Below are positions 35,261 through 47,639 of a stretch of 64,000 nt of DNA, in pieces. Within the stretch, counting starts at the first letter, position 1, and each line of letters opens with the position of its first letter. Source of the stretch: Cricetomys ansorgei (Eukaryota; Chordata; Mammalia; Rodentia; Nesomyidae). The stretch spans positions 2,519,501 to 2,583,500 of the forward strand of contig JAMJFZ010001222.1 in the NCBI GenBank assembly GCA_026225945.1, given 5' to 3'. Under the pieces are notes generated by a model that saw nothing but the letters and a program-made list of their open reading frames with translations, had not been told where the DNA came from and ran no database searches. A program made the translations under genes and the position numbers.

Positions 35261-35699
35261 GGCATTTAGCTAGGGTGGCTTTTTCTAAAATACAACAGAA
35301 AAACTATTTCATTTTGTTTTGAAGAGTTGCTATTTTAAAAGTGGTCAGCAAGATTCCATTAAAGAAACAGTGTGAATTTAGCAGGAGCCTTTCAGCCTAA
35401 AGTTACACATTATCATAAGACAGTTGTTACTTCTATGATTTTTTAAAGATTCATTTTGATAGAATTACTTTTAGGTATTGAAAATATAGTATTCGGAAAG
35501 AACTCTGAAGATTGCACATTTTCTTTGACAATAATTCTTCTCTGCAAATAAAGGGTCTGAATCAAGCTCTAATAAATTATATTGATAAGAAAGGTAGTTC
35601 ATGCTGAAATACAGGAAATAAATTAATGCTTAATATGTACATTTTCTCTAAATCAACTTTCCAAGAAACTCATGGAAGTATTAACTTTGAGCCAGGCTG

Positions 35700-36015
35700 G
35701 GATAGTTATTGAAGTTTATTTTTAGTTGTGCTTAAAATAATTGTTTTTGTGCACTGTTGGAAAAAGGGATGGATCGGCCTTGGCATTTTGTATTGTCTGC
35801 AAGTGTTGTTGGCTGGATTTATGTGGGGGATGTTGATTGGTAATGATCTTCTTAAGCTATCAGTAGAACACCTGAGGAGTTCTGAATCAATAAAAACACC
35901 TGAGCTCAGATGCTTGGGATTCCACTGTCAAGGATGCCATGCCATCATGGTGGTTCCCTTTGTTGCAATCTGGCAGGGCTTGCAATTATGAATATGCCTC
36001 TTCTTTGGTGAGCCA
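35700..36015 (+). repeat. Composite rodent repeat, part C
   Basis: Shows gtttatttttagttgtgctt, ttggcattttgtattgtctg, gtagaacacctgaggagttc and atcaataaaaacacctgagc, matching 1-300 (minus), 11915-12216 and 14049-14357. It ends near gagccaccacagcaaca without a poly(A) tail. Confidence 0.8.
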
Positions 36016-36019
36016 CCAC

Positions 36020-39000
36020 AGCAACATTCAACTACAAGGGATGGTCCCATATCCTATGTCATCGTATTTTTGATTCTTTTGTTTTTCCCCCCTGGCTCTA
36101 GAAGAACCAGATCCTGAATTGCGCAATGGACCACCAAGTGCTATTTCTACAACGATCTCAAAAGGCCACATCTAGAATACTGTGAATTTAGCAAAGAAAA
36201 TCACAGGATTATTCAGAGGCAGAGAACATACAACAAGGGGCTGGAAGAGCTAAGCTGGCTCAGAGCAGACAGGGACAAACACATGTGTCTATAAAGTTTT
36301 GATCAATATTAAGAGCACAATACAGAAAAAAAACCTCAAGCCATAAAGTCATGTCAGCTCTTGTCAGTGGAAAGATACCCAAGAAACCTGGGGCCCAAAG
36401 AAAGACACCCAAGAACATGGACCCCACCCTTGATCATAATCATTTTTGTGTAAGCCTTCCCAGTCTTTAACATCTCCTTTAAAGGACCCTGTCGCTAACA
36501 GAATACACTGTTAGAGACAAGCTCTTTAGCGACTAGCTTATTAGCTCCCTAGCGCTATACCGCTACAGATACGGAGAGTTTCGCTGATGAGATGGGGTGA
36601 AGCACTAGACTCTGCTCAGAGAAGTTGGAAGTTGGTGGGTACAGGGATGACACAGACAGCAAACTCTCCCTGCACCATGGACAGAAAGAGTTAGGTAGTT
36701 AGGAAAGTGATATGAGGGGTCAGGAGGAGAAAGGCCTGGGAGTGAGACAGCAATTGCACTCTAGAGAACAGCAGCCATCAAAATCAATGTCTTCTCATGA
36801 TGTCATCTTTTGACAAATATATCTTGGTGTACATATACACGGATATTTGTGTTTCTTTCCTTCCTTTGTACCCTAGTTTGGTCCTAGCTGATGACTCTCT
36901 AGCCAGGACCACAGTTCAGTTGAGAGCATTTGCCTGGGCCTCACTTGCCTGTTGTAACTACTGCCATACACTTTGTATCTTTTCCATGCATTTATTTATC
37001 TTTTTTTCACAAATGTGTACATGAACACCTACATCTATTTATACATTTTATGTATGTGTGTGTGTGTGTATATGTATGTATTCAAAAATGTATGTATCTC
37101 TAAAAAGAACACAGCATCATTTTACGTGTGTGTGTAGCTTTCAGACTGTAAACCCATGATACACTATTTTTCTGCAGCGTGTGCTTTTTCAAGCAGTACT
37201 TGTGACTTCCAACCGTGCTGTTGTGTGTTGCTTCAGCTGATGCACTGTTGTTGCCAGGTTAGCAGCCCAGTATGGGAACAGACGTAACTGACTTCTTGCT
37301 GATGAAATTTCCTAGACCACACATGTGAAAGTTTTGTCTTCCCAGAACAGGGCGAGCTCTTTAACACTTTCATCCTGCTAGGCAGGATGCCCTCCCCAGG
37401 GCACCTGGGATATTCCAAGGACAGAGAGTGTCCAGCACTGAGATGCGGACAGAGAATGACAGAATTCCCACAGAGAGGCTAGGGACACTAAGACCACTGT
37501 CAGAATGGAACAGCTAGGGCAGGCTGACATCCGCTAAAGGAAGATGGGTGGCTCTACTAGTGTGTTAGATGTGAGCTGGGGCTGCAGGCCAGCAGAGAAC
37601 GGCCTCTCTAATTTCCTAGGAGAGCCCAGAAGACAGTAGGCAGATTGGTCTAGCAAGCTAGAACAGTTTTGATGTCAAAAGGGATGAACTTGGGCCCAGA
37701 CAGGAAAATATTCCCTTTTCCCCAGAGAGAAAGGGAGAGAGCTGTCTAAAAGAGGGAAGGGAACTTTTCCTAGCACAGGGTCAGAAAGCCATCAGGACTG
37801 CTGAACAGCCTCTCTACTCTTTCCCACCCCAAACATGGGGCTGGAAACTGGTCTGATACAACAGTGGCATTTATGTCAACCATAGGTCTACCTTCTGCAA
37901 TAGTAAAGATCATCATGTTGGGTTACAGATAGGAGAAAGTGTGGGGCTCAAGGAAAAAAGAAGAAAAGAGCATCAGAAAGCAGTCTGTGGAGGAGGACCT
38001 TCCCCTATACTGGAAGGAGAAGGGCTGGCTAGAGTAACCCAAAGTACTCAAGAGTAACCAAAGGAGGAGAGGATCCCATGGCCAAGGGCTGGAGCTGGAG
38101 GAGAGAAGGATGTGCATGGGCAGCAGCTCTGAGCTTTTCTCTCAAGGCATGAAGCCCTTGCTGAGGAGGACTGCAAACCCCTTGCTCACCTAGACAACAC
38201 AATAATTTCTTTTTAGGAGTTGAGGAAGCAGTCTTAAAAATCTTACATGTATAACCACAATCATGCAAAAATAGGCAAATATATAAAAATATCTTGATTA
38301 TGAAATTATCCTTTTTCTTACAAGTTTACGTGCAGTTTCTATATAAAAACATAATTTCAAAAACTGCATTGAAAAACTTCAGTCCTGGCAAGTAGCTTCA
38401 ACTGTATTGGCTAGCATATATTTCTTAGAACGAACAGAGATATTTGGGTGTTTATAAATCTTATATCCTACATAACTAATCAAAAGTTTTCTAGCTTTTT
38501 CTGTAACAGTGGAATTCTGATCTTCTCTTGACATAAGCTAAACTATGATAGAATAATCTATTGCTAGCTTTCTCAGATGTGAAGTTATCAAGGGGCTGTA
38601 GGCTCTGTCGTCTGAGGAAGGTCTCTGTGATATTTTAGTTAGCCCAACACTCTCTTCTGCATCTATCACCAGCTCTCTTCATTTTCTTAAAATTCACGGT
38701 GCAGTTAATGTAGATCTGGCACAAAGTCTCTAAAGGGTTACAATTCCTGTTTGTCTCTGTTTGGGTTTCTCTGTGATTGGATCACAATAAAGCTGTGTTT
38801 CAGTCAAGTAGAAATTACCACTACTGTTTGGAACTTACATATATTCTTTTTCAGAGGATATCTTCTGCCTTATTTACTTGCCATCAGAGTGGTACCAAGA
38901 CCACATACACAGAATTTCGGATAACTAAAAATTAATCTCTTATCAACTTCTTTAAGTGACTTCTACACACAAGACTGGTACTATCCCATTAACTGTAAGC

Positions 39001-39070
39001 CACAGCAATTACTATCTGTACTGTTGCATTTACAAGTGTTTCTAATGTAAGCAAGTTCCTAATGCATGTC
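36020..39070. other. Intergenic, nothing recognised
   Basis: A short (GT)n is at about 37055-37070. Otherwise no repeat or gene can be named. Confidence 0.4.
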
Positions 39071-39079
39071 ATATATTAC

Positions 39080-39432
39080 TGTGGTGGCCTGCATTAGAAT
39101 GGCCTCAAGAGTCACCAGGGAATGGAACTGTTTGAAAGGATTAGAAGCACTAGGAAGTGTGACCTTGTTGAAGGAAGTATGTCACTGGGGGTGGGCTTTG
39201 AGGTTTCAAAAAGTCCAGTTTCTCAGTCTCTGTGTGTGTGTGTGCGTGCGTGCGTCTGTGAATCAGGATGTAAAGCTCCTAGCACCACACCAGTACCATG
39301 TCTGCCTGCATGTTGCCATTCTCTCTGCCATGATGAGAATGAACTAAAACCACTGAAACTGTGAGCAAGGCCACATTAAATACCTTCCTTTGTAAGAGTT
39401 GCCCTCACAGCAACAGAACAGTGTCTCAGACA
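39080..39432 (+). mobile_element. ORR1 (MaLR) solo LTR with perfect target duplication
   Basis: Begins tgtggtggcctgcattagaa and includes gaaaggattagaagcactag, gggggtgggctttgaggttt and gtaccatgtctgcctgcatg, ending cagtgtctcagaca. It is flanked by attac at 39075-39079 and 39433-39437, the 5-bp duplication expected of MaLR/ERVL integration. Length is 353 bp. Confidence 0.92.
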
Positions 39433-39439
39433 ATTACCA

Positions 39440-39850
39440 ACATATATAAAATCTTTGTGACAATTAATACTTTTAAGTCATTTGTTCCAAGTAACAGTGG
39501 AGGCCAGGAAACTTTATTACATCCTATACCAGAGAACAAAATAATACAATTTTAACTGTAGCTCTAATAACCATGCTTTGGAGATATCCATATGGAACCA
39601 TAAAATCAAGTATCATTATTCCCATGAGATGAAACAGTCCTTTCCCTAGAAAAGTAGCAGGCACTCAAACTCTCAACTACCAAGTTCCATAAGTCTGCAA
39701 AGGCACTCTATGTACACACACCTCCAGGCTAATATTAACAGCAGAATGGGATTTGGGAATAGGTGGACCTCAGAGCAAGCTTATGCCTAAAAACAAATGG
39801 TCTGAATGTTTATTGTGTACTTTTAAACAGTCTGATAAAAAGTGCACATG
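39440..39850. other. Intergenic, nothing recognised
   Basis: Unique-looking sequence. Confidence 0.4.
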
Positions 39851-39854
39851 TAAG

Positions 39855-40110
39855 ACTGGCAAGATGGCTCAGCAGGTAAAATGCATGTTAGAGCTTGAAG
39901 ACAGCAATTCAGATCCCCAGGGCCACATAAATGCTGGATGGCTACGCCAGCCTGCCTGTAATCCCAGTATCCAGGAGGCAGAGACACAGCACATCTCCAG
40001 AGCAAGCTGACCAGCCAGAGCTCTGATACATAAAGGTGAAGAGCAATATCTATCTCAGGTCCATTCACATGGGTATGCATGCATGTGTGTGTGCACATAC
40101 ACACACACTC
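39855..40110 (+). repeat. B2-like composite SINE with CA-rich tail
   Basis: Shows actggcaagatggctcagca, then attcagatccccagggccac, then B1-like gcctgtaatcccagtatcca, and a CA/TG-rich tail running to about 40240. Confidence 0.75.
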
Positions 40111-40289
40111 CACTCATATATGAATATGCATGCACATGAGCACATCGTCACTCCTAAACACATGTATATACACATGTACACATGATCACACAGACACAGA
40201 TATGCAATCATACATCACACCACACACATATATAAAAAATAGTTTATAAGTGCACATGTACAATACATACACAACCCCAGAGTAAATAA

Positions 40290-41730
40290 TGACACAAGGC
40301 AAAAAGTTACTGGGATATTTGAGACAGGCAGTTGGGTATCTTTTCTTCTATTCTGGCAAGTTTTCTGTAAGTTTGAAATTATTCCTAAGGAACATTAAGA
40401 GACAAAGTCAGTGCCCAGTGTTTGAAACTGATGGAGGGCAGAAAGTAGAGCATCAAAGATGCAGAAGCTAAATTCCTAGCCAAGTACACAGGAGCTCCTT
40501 GGGGTCTAGGACAAGTTTCAGTTCTAGTACTGGTTGTCCTCTTGCATTAATTATAAGGGGAAAGATGTATCCAGATACGAAAGTGACCCTTTCTGATCTG
40601 AGTTTAGAAACTAAACTATGATTCTGAGAGTCAGGCCTCCTGCTAAGATACACCAGTATTCAGAATATAAGGATTGATACAGTGAGGCTGGGAGCTAAAA
40701 GGGAAAAGTCAATCCTATCAGATGAATGCATGCAGAGCAAGCCCCAGGGAATTTGATAGTCATGGTTAGATTCAGTTTGTCCAAACTAGATGTAAGATTT
40801 TGTTATACTTTCGGGATGAACTCCACAGTGCTCAAAGAAGTCCCAAGACATCTGGGAAGCAAAGAGCTACAGTAAAAGTAGTAGCCAGAGTGTCAGTTGT
40901 TTGTGATGGTTCCCAAGCCCCAGCCCTCACGCAGGTGAGTGGACACAGATAGTTCAACCAGCACATTAGTGGGCTGTGCACACCAGCAGACTGTCATAGA
41001 AGTGATGCTTTGGGTCCTGCTGCTTCTAAGCTAATTTCCTATTCTAGTAGGAAATTAGCAAATTCTCTGCTTTGGCTCGGGAGTTTATCTCCTTTCCAAG
41101 ATACCCACTGTGAAAACATCAGTGAAAAGTGATCAGAATGAACAGTGGTCAAGACCTTGAGTCATGGAGGATCTCCCAGTAAGTCTTGGTAATGTGTGAC
41201 TAGTGAGTAGTATCATATGGGCTGCTAATCATAACCAAAATATTCTGGTCATGTATCTAACGTGGGTGGATTGCATAGGAAAGCAGCAGTTAGGAACAGA
41301 CGGATGGATAGGGAACAGTAGCTCATTCAAGATCTCATCATTGCTTAAATAGTAAAGGGTAAAGGAATAAAGCAGGCGCCTTCCAAAATGAGACTAGACT
41401 CCCGAAGGAACATGGGAAAGGGCCCTCTTGACTGTGTTGTTTGTTTTTTCCCTTGCAGCTGTTTCTTCCTCCACAGATCTTCCTTTTTTCATGTCCTCTG
41501 TGTTGGCATGCTCCTGGCTGTGGGCTATGTTGCCCTCTCCTTCCTGTGCTCTCCTATGCTTAGGAGTGGCCATTTGCATCTTGCCTTCCCTTTGCATGTG
41601 AGGCTTTACTGACAGTTCCAACTTCACAATGAAACTTTAAGTTTTCAAAAACTAAAAGACCCCTTTAAAATTCAAGATTCTAAAAGCCAAGCTACTATAA
41701 TGTTTGAATGTAAGCATTTTTTTGCATTTA
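40290..41730. other. Intergenic, nothing recognised
   Basis: The 74-codon open frame at 41388-41612 has hydrophobic composition but no start context or family resemblance. Confidence 0.4.
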
Positions 41731-41734
41731 TTTA

Positions 41735-41905
41735 TTAGTTTGCCCATTTATTTATTTCCTGTGTGAGTGCACATGTGTGCAGGTCAGAGGATAAGCTACA
41801 GGGTTCAGCTCTCCCCTCCCATCATGTGGGGCCTGGGAATTAAAGTGAGGTTGTTAGGTCAGTAGCAGGCACCTTCACCCACTAAACCATCTCACCCACC
41901 CAATC
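41735..41905 (-). repeat. B2/B3 SINE, reverse
   Basis: Shows gagtgcacatgtgtgcaggt, cagaggataagctacagggt, ccatcatgtggggcctggga and ccactaaaccatctcaccc. Confidence 0.85.
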
Positions 41906-42159
41906 TTGACTATTCTTAGTTCCTTATTTTTCTAAATGAACTTTAGCATGAGTCTAACAAACATCATGAACATTTATCTTAGGATCTTTTATTGGACTTG
42001 CATATGCTACTATCTATACATAGTTTATACTCACAGGTAAAATAATGAGAAAAATATCCTGTTGCTGTAGAAGTAGACTAACCTATGCCTAGTGCATATT
42101 CACACCTGGGAATGTGAGGTATGAGGGAGGTGGCGTTATAAATCCATTGGAGATAAGAT

Positions 42160-42660
42160 AGCTTTTATTCATAAAGAAAACTACTATTTTATACCCTAAT
42201 AAACCCTAAACAAAACTAAATTCTAGATGGTTAAAGATGTAACAGACTTGATATTGCAAAGCTAAGTTTTAAAGCTTTCCAGAGAAAAGTGAATGAAAGC
42301 ATCTTTATGACTTCAGGGAAGAAGAGATGTCAAACACAGGCCATAAAGAAAAATAACAGTAAATCTGTCTATTAGAATTTAATGATAATATTCATCACAC
42401 TCAAAGCAAAAAGGCAAGCTACAGATTAGGAGAACATATTTACAGTTCATATCATTATGCAATATAAATCAGTAAGAACAAGAAACGCTCTGTAAGAAAA
42501 TGGCAAGGGATGTTAGCAGACAATACACAGGGAAACTTAAGTGGCCAGAAAGCACAGAAAAGTGATAACTAAAGAGGTATTATTTCACAGCCAACAGATT
42601 TGTAAAGATTATCAGGCAATGCCTATATTTGTTGGAACTATCATCATGAAAGGGATTTTT
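42160..42660 (+). mobile_element. Ancient L1 (L1M-type) fragment
   Basis: Runs like the end of L1 ORF2 and its 3' UTR: tctagatggttaaagatgta, then caggggaagaagagatgtca-like text, aaaggcaagctacagatta and agcagacaatacacaggga. Heavily decayed. Confidence 0.5.
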
Positions 42661-42664
42661 AAAA

Positions 42665-43625
42665 AGATCTAGTGAAAAGACAGGTGGCATGCAGGAACAG
42701 AGAAGGAATTCCAAGAGAGAGAGAACTGTAAGAATAAAATAGAAACTCTCCAAGTACAAAGTCTAGTAACAGAGCTAATGGACTTCAGGAAGTAGACTTG
42801 CTACAGACAGACAAACAAACAAATAAACTCCCCAGTGAACTTCAGAGACCGAGCAACAGAAATCATCTCAAACTGAGACAGAAAACAAGGAGCGTGTGAT
42901 GGTGCCGACAGGTGGAGTGGAGCACCTGAGACCTAGGAGACAGCGTCAAATTCTGAGCACGCAAGACAACGGGATCCCAGAAGAACACGGAAGAAGAAGT
43001 ATTTGGTGAAATGATAATGGCTGAAAAGTCTCTAAAAGGGACTGAGGACCAGCCAGAGCTGATAAGCACTGGGTAACTGACAGGCATCTGGCAGGTTCCA
43101 CTCCAGGAACTAATTATGAAAGGAAACTAAAGCCAAGACAGAGGCTATTCACCGTACTGAGAGGTCAACAGAAACAGGATACAAAGAAAGGATTTTGTCC
43201 AGTGTCAGCGAGTTTCCTGCAGTAACCTTCCAAAAAAGGCATTGCTACACACATGAGAAAATGTAAGCTGTTTCAGCTCTGCTATCTTTGTATCTGCAGG
43301 CAGTCTTCTGTCTGGTTTATGAGTAAATGTTAATTGGTTGATCAAAGAAATGAACAAGAAAGCAACATTCAAGTACATACATATAACATAGTACATTGTA
43401 CATAGTACAAGGACTATCAGCCCTTCACTTGCAGCTTCGCTCACCATAATAAGACACGTCTATTCCTGCTTCTGTACTGTCAGACCCTCACAGTAACTAA
43501 TTCTGATCACAGTCACTGATCCATGCACTGAAATTATTTTAGCAGCCATTTACTGATGGTCTCCTATGAACATCATCCTAGACTGAAGGCTGAGGACACA
43601 AAAGTTAACAAGATATAGCTCTTAA
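42665..43625. other. Intergenic, nothing recognised
   Basis: Unique-looking sequence. Confidence 0.4.
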
Positions 43626-43627
43626 GG

Positions 43628-43908
43628 TTCTGGGCTGGGACATGGTTCAGCTGGTAAAATGCCTGCTGCACGAATGTGAAGCCTGGATCTGGCAGTGCAT
43701 ACCTGTAATCTCGGGGCTCTTACAGGAAGGTAAGAAGGTGGAGACAGAATCCCCAAAAGCTTGTGGGCCAGGTAGCCAGGCTTACACAGCAGCAAAACAA
43801 GAGAGCCTGCCTTAAAGTGAAAGATTTGACCACACCTAACATTGTCCCCCAATCTCAATGCATGCACAGTGGCACCAATGGCAGATGCATACACTTACAC
43901 ACACACAC
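43628..43908 (+). repeat. B2-like composite SINE
   Basis: Shows gctgggacatggttcagctg, then B1-like gtgcatacctgtaatctcgg, then a CA-rich tail. Same layout as 39855-40110 and 55195-55464. Confidence 0.65.
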
Positions 43909-44084
43909 ATACACTGAGATTAAGTTTCTCAGGGTCCAACAGAAACAGGATAGTAATATAAGCAAGTAATTATAATACACACTAACAAGTGACACACTAG
44001 TATTATTTCAAGTAGAAATTATATCCACATTATTTTTTAAAAGGCAAATAAACGCACAGTAGATTCCAGTAATGACAATTAGAC

Positions 44085-44220
44085 AAGCAGTGGGGTCAGA
44101 CGGAGCTGGGTATAAATCTAGTCCTTACACCACATGAACTGTCATGAGATGCATGCCAAGTTACAGCTCTGAGCTTCAAAACCTTCACCTATGAAATAAG
44201 GATAATACATGTCCCACCTT
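44085..44220 (+). repeat. MIR SINE
   Basis: Shows gcagtggggtcagacggagc, tataaatctagtccttacac, ttacagctctgagcttcaaa and accttcacctatgaaataag. Confidence 0.65.
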
Positions 44221-44224
44221 GTTC

Positions 44225-45785
44225 TATTATCAGAAAAATCAACTGAAAGAAACCATGTGATAGTCTATACTTCTTTACAGTATGTATAATTTTAACCTAC
44301 TTAGGAGTCTGAAAAGGGGTCATAGCCAGAATGGTTTTTCAAGGATTCTAGACAACTAATATTTTAACAAATATACACTGGACCAAGAAGTAGGAGCAGA
44401 AAGATGAGAACGACATGGCCTACGCTTTAGCTGAACTGTTACTAGACACACCTCTGAGACCACTTGCAGTCAACAAAGACTCAACAGTTATTCCAGCTAA
44501 AACAGCATCAGACTTCTAACAACGTGTCAAACATACAAGTGCTTTCGGGAAGTATTCATGGTGAAGTTGTACAACTCCAAATGGTGCCCTCCAAGACCTG
44601 AACAATAAATTCCCCATCTGACAGAACAGTCTGTCGCTTCATTTTTCTCAGCCCTGAAACACTCCAGAATATACAATCTCCACCTCTCACGTAAGCCTCT
44701 GTATCTGCTTCTGCACACTCCCCTCTGCTAGCTTAAAATAGCCTGGATTATTCACAGTCCCTTTTTTGTAGCTGTTGTTTTGACACGTCTTAAAATGCAG
44801 CTGCATGCAACAAACAGTTTAATTGTAAGTTTAAAAAACTCAGTCAAAATGTGAAAACTGCATTTTGGGTTATTCACACTCAAGATGGAAAAATGGCCAT
44901 TAATTTTTGCTTTTATAAGTAACAAAAGTGGACTTTACACTAATTTTGATGCCGTTGATAACTGAGCTAGCCAGTGTCTTCTGACAATGGTGGGGCAGGG
45001 AGTGCTAACCTCTTGTATGGACGACTAGAAAAGGCAGAAAATATTAAAAACATACACTCGGAGTCGTGTCCTACCTGGGAGACAGGGTAATGAAGAATTA
45101 GTAGGTCAAAATTTGGAAGTGTTTGATGACTCAATGTTTAAACTTACACAGGAGAAAAATGACTCTACTGGTTTTGGAGGGAACTGTTGAGAAAAAAAGC
45201 AGTACTTCTGCCAGCCACAAAGTGCTAGGAAGCCAGGGGCTAGCCTTATTGAAGCCAAGCCAACCTCCTTATTTCAGGCTGAGACCAAGGGCCGAACCAC
45301 GGTAATGCACTGAACCGGAAGACAGGCCTTGCAGAGACAGTAATTAAGCCTTACTGAATATGGGCCCTATAGAGGAATCATCAGGCACAGGCTGTAACGT
45401 AGCTATTCTTACTATGCTCAACAAAATAAAAAGCAGCATTAAAAATACTGACAGAAAACTGGGATCCTTTTAAAAATGGAAAATTCTACAAATGATATAA
45501 CACTGCAAAACTGCACACAATTGCAGGGGGAACAAAGACTCACTGAATCCTGAAGGAAGACAGAATAATAAATTAAAAGAAAATAGGCAGGAATATGAAA
45601 GCTACAGAATGACAAGAGAGAGAGGAAAAAGGGGGAACATCTAATATAAAGTACTTGGAATTCTAAGGGGAAAGAAAGAAAATGAGGCAGAGAATGTTCC
45701 AAACTACATCACAGGTTCAATACGCCCTTTGGATTCTAAGTACCAAAAATAAGATGAAGCCATATTAACTAGATTCTGCCATTCA
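44225..45785. other. Intergenic, nothing recognised
   Basis: 44810-44960 is repeat-free and AT-rich (aaaatggccattaatttttg) and might be conserved, which I could not test. Confidence 0.35.
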
Positions 45786-45789
45786 AGGA

Positions 45790-46500
45790 CAGTAAGAACA
45801 TATTATGAAGAATTTATACCAATAAACCCAACAGCTTAGGAAAATGGACACAACTGAAATCTAAATTTGTCTATTAACAAAGTAAAATTTTTTCAACTTT
45901 GTTTAAAAAAAAAAAAAAGTTCCATAGGGGGCAAAAGGGGAAGATCTATTAACCAAGATAGGTCAAACACTAAAAAAAACAAACAAACCTAGTCTTACAC
46001 AAATTCAGAAAATAGAGGCATTTTGAAAAGGAGAACTATTATTTCTCTTGATTAGCAATACAATAATCTTTAAATAGAATGCTAACAATCAAATCCAATA
46101 GCACATAAAAGGAGTGATGTTCAAGCACCTACTTCTAGAAACGCACATTTAATATTGCTAAAATAAAGCGAAAAAACTGTATCAATCATCAGATTGAAAT
46201 AGGAAAAAAACTACACAATTCAACTCCGTATCAGGATAAAAGCTCAGCAAACAGACTGAAAGACCACTCCTGTGTGGTAAAGAGCAGCTCTGAACGCCCT
46301 GCAGGTTACATATACACTTAGACGGAAATACAGGCTGCTTTCCCACTAACAATGAGGCCAAAGCATGAAAGCTTCCGCCGGGGCCCTACCACTCTTCTTA
46401 ACAGTGCATTGAAAGTCCTAGCTAGAATAACATCAGCAGAGGGCACAGATCAGACAGAAAGCACAGCAACTGCTCACAGGTGATGCAAGATCCACAAAGG
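45790..46500 (+). mobile_element. Ancient L1 ORF2 relic (reverse transcriptase region)
   Basis: The order of diverged L1 ORF2 text is clear: atttataccaataaaccca, ctgtatcaatcatcagattg, ccactaacaatgaggccaaa, ctaccactcttcttaacagt and gtgcattgaaagtcctagct, then agaataacatcagcagaggg. The last part matches the codons around the conserved LLF-N-LEVLARAI segment. Frames are broken. Confidence 0.65.
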
Positions 46501-46522
46501 TCTTGAGTCTGTGTGTATATTT

Positions 46523-46650
46523 TAAGAAATGGTCTTGCTACATAGCCTTGGTCCTTGCTTGTAGACCAAGCTTGATACAAACTCTGGGTAGTCCCGTTTC
46601 AGCCTCTGGAGGCTGTTTGGGTATGCATATGCCATCATGCCTAGCTTCTG
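46523..46650 (-). repeat. Degenerate B1 SINE, reverse
   Basis: Shows aaatggtcttgctacatagc, tttcagcctctggaggctg and atatgccatcatgcctagct. Confidence 0.65.
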
Positions 46651-47079
46651 GAGACACACAACCGGGCCACTTCTGCTACACTGGAGGACACAAAGCGCAT
46701 GACAGCAGCAGAAGTAAAGGCTCCACACAGATCCAGCTATACTGCTTCTGAATGTCTTGTCTGTCATCTGCCCACCTGATTCTAAGTTTATGTAGCAAAG
46801 CATCAAGATTAGTAAGAACAATCTCACAGAAAAACAAGGGAATTGGACTCACATTCTAGTTATACATTCTTATTTAAGTCTGTAGCAAAAACTGATACCA
46901 CTATGAAGATGTGGGCTATAAACACTCACGGATTCATGTATCTATGCTTTCAACACTACAGGCTACACACAATAATCAATCTAAGACGAATTAGAATCCA
47001 GATGTAAAAGATGAAAACAGTCTCTAGAAGTGACCATAGGACAATCACTCTAACCTTAGTGTAAGAAAACTCTAGACAG

Positions 47080-47108
<29 letters not shown>
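47080..47108. repeat. (AC)n microsatellite
   Basis: About fourteen AC units. Confidence 0.93.
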
Positions 47109-47110
<2 letters not shown>

Positions 47111-47204
47111 GATAAAATGAACTTCATTAACAGGCATCATTAAAAGGGAGACATATCATTAAAGGAAGATGTTATGGTTAATAGCCATATAAATACATGC
47201 TGAG

Positions 47205-47625
47205 TCTATTACAAATCAGGGAAATGAAAATTAATTAAAACTATAATGACACATTGCCACATAGACACGCAAATGGCTAAAATGAAATAGTATAATCCCC
47301 AAGGCTGAGCAAAGATATGAAGAAACAGAATTCTAAGTACAAATTTGTCAACTGTTTGGGGAAAGAGTTTGGTACTATCTTGTAAGGCTAAGGGACAAGT
47401 GTCCGGTGACTTAGTTTTACTTATTTGTAAAAGTTTCCAAACATGAAGGAATCATCAACAGTAGAATGGTTAATGGACGACTATCTTGTATCCTGGACCA
47501 CTATAAAACAAAGCACAGACACATAAAAAATGGTTAAACTCAGTCAGACATACAAAGCATATCTGTATAAAATGAAAGGCTCATTTATGCATACCCCCAA
47601 ATTTAGGCAAAATTAGACGACAGTA
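47205..47625 (+). mobile_element. Ancient L1 3' UTR fragment
   Basis: Shows tcagggaaatgaaaattaat, actataatgacacattgcca, actgtttggggaaagagttt and tatcttgtatcctggaccac in L1M 3' order. Confidence 0.55.
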
Positions 47626-47639
47626 TTTTTTTGTGACTA

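Noticed and set aside
36480..36600. CpG-containing cctagcgctataccgctacag stretch as a retroviral or promoter element
   Set aside because: No TG...CA termini, signal sequences or matching copy could be found in the window.
40060..40245. Possible CRISPR-like or satellite array of cacacat units
   Set aside because: It is an irregular CA/TG-rich SINE tail without constant repeat and spacer lengths, in a mammalian genome.
43628..43908. tRNA gene
   Set aside because: The A/B-box-like text belongs to tRNA-derived SINEs; no cloverleaf with paired acceptor stem was found here or in the other SINEs.
45790..46500. Active L1 reverse transcriptase
   Set aside because: Only short, frame-broken traces of the ORF2 pattern remain.
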